Source: Bacillota bacterium
Lineage (GTDB): Bacteria; Bacillota; Clostridia; Acetivibrionales; DSM-1351
Assembly (NCBI GenBank): GCA_023390335.1
Contig: JAEWCZ010000031.1
Location: 1 to 43,926 of the forward strand
Length of the DNA stretch: 43,926 nt
Direction: 5' to 3'
The notes below the pieces were generated by a model. That model searched no databases. It saw only the letters and a list, made by a program, of their open reading frames with translations, and was not told the DNA's origin. The position numbers were made by a program, and so were the translations under genes. Position 1 is the stretch's first letter. Every line of letters starts with the position of its first letter. Of this stretch, positions 41,532-43,926 are shown piece by piece.

Positions 41532-42413
41532 ATGAAAAAGCCAATTTTTACGGGTTCAGGTGTGGCAATTATTACACCATTTACAAATGACGGTATTGAC
41601 TATAATAAACTTTCAGAACTGATTGAATATCAAATTAAAGAAGGTACTGATGCAATTATTATTTGTGGTACAACAGGTGAGGCATCCACCATGTATGATG
41701 ATGAACATAAGGCTGCAATAAAATTTACAGTTGAGAAGGTTAAAGGAAGAATACCTGTTATCGCCGGTGCAGGGAGTAACCACACTGTTCACGCTGTTGC
41801 ACTCAGTAAATATGCTGAGGAGGTTGGAGCTGATGCAATCCTCACAGTTACCCCATATTATAATAAAACCACTCAAAAGGGTTTATACGAGCATTTTAAG
41901 ATGGTTGCAAACAATATTAAAATTCCTGTAGTACTTTATAATGTTCCGTCAAGAACAAATCTTAATATAGCCCCTGAAACTATACAAGCACTGTCAAAGA
42001 TTGATAATATTGTTGCGGTAAAGGAATGTAATCTTTCTCAGGTAGGGGATGTTATTAACCTATGCGGAAATGATATAACGATTTATTCCGGAGAAGATTT
42101 TGCCATAGTGCCGTTTCTATCTATGGGTGCTAAAGGTGTAATCTCAGTTTTAGCCAATATTGCACCAAAGGATACACACGATATTGTTGCTAAATATCTT
42201 TCAGGTGATATTGAAGGTAGCAGAAAACTACAATTGAAAGCTCTCGACCTTGTTAAGGCATTATTCTGTGAAGTAAGTCCTATACCAATTAAGGCTGCTA
42301 TGAACCTTCTGGGAATGAATGTGGGCGGATGCAGGATGCCATTGGTTGAAATGTCAGATAATAATCTGGAGATACTTAAAACGGAACTTGTAAAGTATGG
42401 TTTATTACCGTAA
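41532..42413 (+). CDS. dapA: 4-hydroxy-tetrahydrodipicolinate synthase
   Basis: 293 residues. A TIM-barrel aldolase: CGTTGEASTM binds pyruvate, YYNKTTQKGLYEHF and LYNVPSRTNLN follow, and the Lys of AVKECNL forms the Schiff base. It condenses pyruvate with aspartate semialdehyde, the first committed step to lysine and diaminopimelate. A longer start at 41508 is rejected in favour of the ATG at 41532, preceded by GGGTGG. It is first in the riboswitch-controlled operon. Confidence 0.97.
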   Translation: MKKPIFTGSGVAIITPFTNDGIDYNKLSELIEYQIKEGTDAIIICGTTGEASTMYDDEHKAAIKFTVEKVKGRIPVIAGAGSNHTVHAVALSKYAEEVGADAILTVTPYYNKTTQKGLYEHFKMVANNIKIPVVLYNVPSRTNLNIAPETIQALSKIDNIVAVKECNLSQVGDVINLCGNDITIYSGEDFAIVPFLSMGAKGVISVLANIAPKDTHDIVAKYLSGDIEGSRKLQLKALDLVKALFCEVSPIPIKAAMNLLGMNVGGCRMPLVEMSDNNLEILKTELVKYGLLP

Positions 42414-42445
42414 CAAAAATACAAAAAATAGGATGTGGAAAGCTA

Positions 42446-43210
42446 ATGATTAATATACTATTAAGTGGATGCAATGGAAAAATGGGTCAGGTTATTACCA
42501 GACTTTCTGATAATTTTCCTGAATTAAAGATAGCGGCAGGGTTTGATATTAATAATAATATAAACAACCCCTACCCTGTTTTTACATCACTGTCAGAATG
42601 TAATGTAAACGTTGATGTAATAATAGATTTTTCAAACCCTAAAGCATTTGCACCTTTGGTTGAGTATGCTCAGGAAAAACATTTACCACTGGTACTTGCT
42701 ACTACGGGTTTATCAACAGAGCAGGTAGCAATATTAAAAACTTCTGTTGCCAGTAGAATACCGGTTTTCTTCTCGGCCAATATGTCACTCGGAGTCAATT
42801 TAATCATTGATCTAGTAAAAAAAGCCGCTAAGGTCCTTGAAGGCCAATTTGATATAGAAATAGTTGAAAAACATCATAATCAAAAAATCGATGCACCAAG
42901 CGGAACAGCACTTGCCATTGCTGACGCTATTAATGACTCACTAGACGAAAAATGTGAATATATGTATGATAGACATTCCAGAAGAAAAAAACGCAGTAAA
43001 CAGGAAATTGGTATACATGCCGTACGAGGAGGTACTATTGTAGGTGACCACTCTGTTATTTTTGCAGGAAACGATGAAATAATAGAAATAAACCACACTG
43101 CGTCATCAAAAGAGATATTTGCCGTAGGTGCATTAAAGGCTTCCATCTTTCTTGCATCAAAAAAACCTGGATTGTATTCAATGTCGGAGCTTATTTCTGA
43201 AACCAATTAG
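42446..43210 (+). CDS. dapB: 4-hydroxy-tetrahydrodipicolinate reductase
   Basis: 254 residues. Rossmann motif LLSGCNGKMGQVI, VIIDFSNPKAF, LATTGLSTEQ, FFSANMSLGVNL, the catalytic VEKHHNQKIDAPSGTA and GIHAVRGGTIVGDH all fit DapB. It reduces the DapA product with NAD(P)H. It lies 32 bp after dapA; GTGGAAAG is a modest ribosome binding site. Confidence 0.97.
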   Translation: MINILLSGCNGKMGQVITRLSDNFPELKIAAGFDINNNINNPYPVFTSLSECNVNVDVIIDFSNPKAFAPLVEYAQEKHLPLVLATTGLSTEQVAILKTSVASRIPVFFSANMSLGVNLIIDLVKKAAKVLEGQFDIEIVEKHHNQKIDAPSGTALAIADAINDSLDEKCEYMYDRHSRRKKRSKQEIGIHAVRGGTIVGDHSVIFAGNDEIIEINHTASSKEIFAVGALKASIFLASKKPGLYSMSELISETN

Positions 43211-43241
43211 TTAGTGTCAATATTTTTAAGGAGGAATTATT

Positions 43242-43712
43242 ATGACCATTTTACCAGTTACAAGTATCAGTACAGTATACAATGTAGCATTAGTGGCAGT
43301 AGATAATCTTCCAAATGATATGATTCTCATTGCGGGAATTTTTAGTAAAATTGCAGAAGAAAAAGTTAATATTGATATGATTAGTCAAAGTCCACCCTAT
43401 AAAGGAAAAATTAATATTTATTTTAGTATACCTGCTGAAAACATAGTAAAAATAATTGCTATTTTAAACTCATTTAAAATAAAGGTTCCTAACCTGCGAA
43501 TTGAAATAGACTCAGGCAGTACCAAAATTAGTGTTTTTGGAGAAGGAATGAGAGATAAACCCGGGGTAGCTGCTAAAGTATTTACATTAATGGCTGAAAA
43601 TCAAATTGAAATCAAATTGATTACAACCTCCGAAGTTGACATATCCTACCTCATATATGAAAAGGACACTGATAGAGCAATTACAGCAATAAAACAAGAA
43701 TTTAAACTGTAA
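43242..43712 (+). CDS. Free-standing tandem ACT-domain protein related to aspartate kinase regulatory region
   Basis: 156 residues with two ACT folds: about 12-80 (YNVALVAVDNLPNDMILIAGIFSKIAEEKVNIDMI) and about 88-156 (ISVFGEGMRDKPGVAAKVFTLMAENQIEIKLITTSEVDISYLI). The second segment is similar to the regulatory tail of aspartate kinases, but no kinase domain is present. It could bind lysine or another amino acid and act as a regulatory subunit of LysC or DapA (inference). GGAGG lies about 7 bases before the ATG, and it is last in the dap operon, 31 bp after dapB. Confidence 0.85.
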   Translation: MTILPVTSISTVYNVALVAVDNLPNDMILIAGIFSKIAEEKVNIDMISQSPPYKGKINIYFSIPAENIVKIIAILNSFKIKVPNLRIEIDSGSTKISVFGEGMRDKPGVAAKVFTLMAENQIEIKLITTSEVDISYLIYEKDTDRAITAIKQEFKL

Positions 43713-43740
43713 GGTTACACAAATACAGTCTGATACTTAG

Positions 43741-43770
43741 CCCCCTAGATTAACGCTCGGGGGGTTTTTT
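43741..43770 (+). terminator. dap operon terminator
   Basis: CCCCC pairs with GGGGG across a loop of about 13 bases (with AG/CT possible inside), followed by six T residues. Confidence 0.85.
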
Positions 43771-43796
43771 ATTTATATCATAGACAATATATAAAA

Positions 43797-43826
43797 CAAA
43801 ACCCCAAGCTATAAGCTTGAGGTTTT
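43797..43826 (-). terminator. Terminator of the right-hand rRNA operon
   Basis: On the minus strand AAAACCTCAAGCT and AGCTTGGGGTTTT form a 13-bp stem (one G-T pair) with a 3-base loop, about 10 bp beyond the 5S 3' end. Confidence 0.85.
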
Positions 43827-43834
43827 GATATAAA

Positions 43835-43926
43835 TCTGGCAGAGACCTACTTTCCCGGGCCGTTTCCAGCCAAGTATTATCGGCACTGAGATGCTTAACT
43901 GCCGTGTTCGGTATGGGAACGGGTGT
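43835..43926 (-). rRNA. rrf: 5S ribosomal RNA, 3' part (runs off the right edge)
   Basis: Minus-strand sequence contains the conserved CCCGTTCCCATACCGAACACGG, GTTAAGCATCTCAGTGCCG and GATAATACTTGGCTGG segments and ends GTAGGTCTCTGCCAGA. About 92 of roughly 117 nt are present; the 5' end lies beyond the window. Confidence 0.96.

Noticed and set aside
1..43926. CRISPR arrays, insertion sequences, prophage genes or toxin-antitoxin pairs
   Set aside because: No regularly spaced repeats, transposase motifs, phage structural genes or paired small toxin-antitoxin ORFs were found on either strand.

Overview
The window looks like a chromosomal segment of a low-GC, endospore-forming Clostridia species. 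Gene content (SCIFF ranthipeptide with its radical SAM maturase, type III glutamine synthetase, 2-oxoacid:ferredoxin oxidoreductase, several ferredoxins, SpoIID-like and polysaccharide deacetylase genes) and gene order resemble cellulolytic clostridia of the Ruminiclostridium group. That placement is from memory of the families, not from a search. Nearly all genes are housekeeping. I see no insertion sequence, prophage, CRISPR array or intact restriction-modification island. The segment lies between two ribosomal RNA operons that both run on the minus strand: position 1 falls in the leader of one operon, behind two strong tandem promoters, and the last 92 bases are the 3' part of the 5S rRNA of the other.

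Layout. 1-350: rRNA leader and tandem promoters. 350-5650: accessory genes (degenerate Mrr-fold membrane protein, polysaccharide deacetylase, AlkZ-related protein, M24 peptidase, small membrane protein, His-rich YmaF protein, membrane transglutaminase). 5996-8089: glnN. 8164-13191: four-gene ABC transporter plus two-component operon with a regulated-looking promoter. 13212-16115: korDABC 2-oxoacid:ferredoxin oxidoreductase. 16145-20233: P-loop ATPase, tcdA, flavoprotein, a membrane-anchored unknown, an amidohydrolase. 20410-22830: ferredoxin, long ZapA-like coiled-coil protein, bioB behind a BirA-type operator and a bioY remnant. 23173-23632: RNase P RNA. 23629-28791: nif3-like, trmK, two tRNAs, rpoD and dnaG, plus an overlooked 57-residue ORF. 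29030-29996: two small proteins of unknown role. 30001-37758: queA-tgt-yajC-yrzE-scfA-scfB-carbonic anhydrase fold-secD-secF, all on minus. 37885-43770: lysine pathway genes (lysC; lysine riboswitch-dapA-dapB-ACT protein) around a SpoIID-like gene.

How the genes work together. LysC, DapA and DapB catalyse early steps of the aspartate/lysine/diaminopimelate pathway; dapA-dapB-ACT sits behind a lysine riboswitch and lysC has its own promoter. SecD, SecF and YajC form the Sec accessory complex, and the tRNA-modification genes queA and tgt share that cluster. ScfA and ScfB form a precursor-maturase pair separated by an intrinsic terminator. The ABC transporter and its two-component system form one autoregulated-looking unit.

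No wholly new multi-gene system is evident. The most interesting points are the bioY deletion that leaves the BirA operator/promoter driving bioB, the terminator between scfA and scfB, the ABC/two-component promoter whose start lies inside a terminator palindrome, the catalytically degenerate Mrr-like protein next to the rRNA promoters, the free-standing tandem-ACT protein in the dap operon, and a ZapA-like protein with a long coiled-coil tail.
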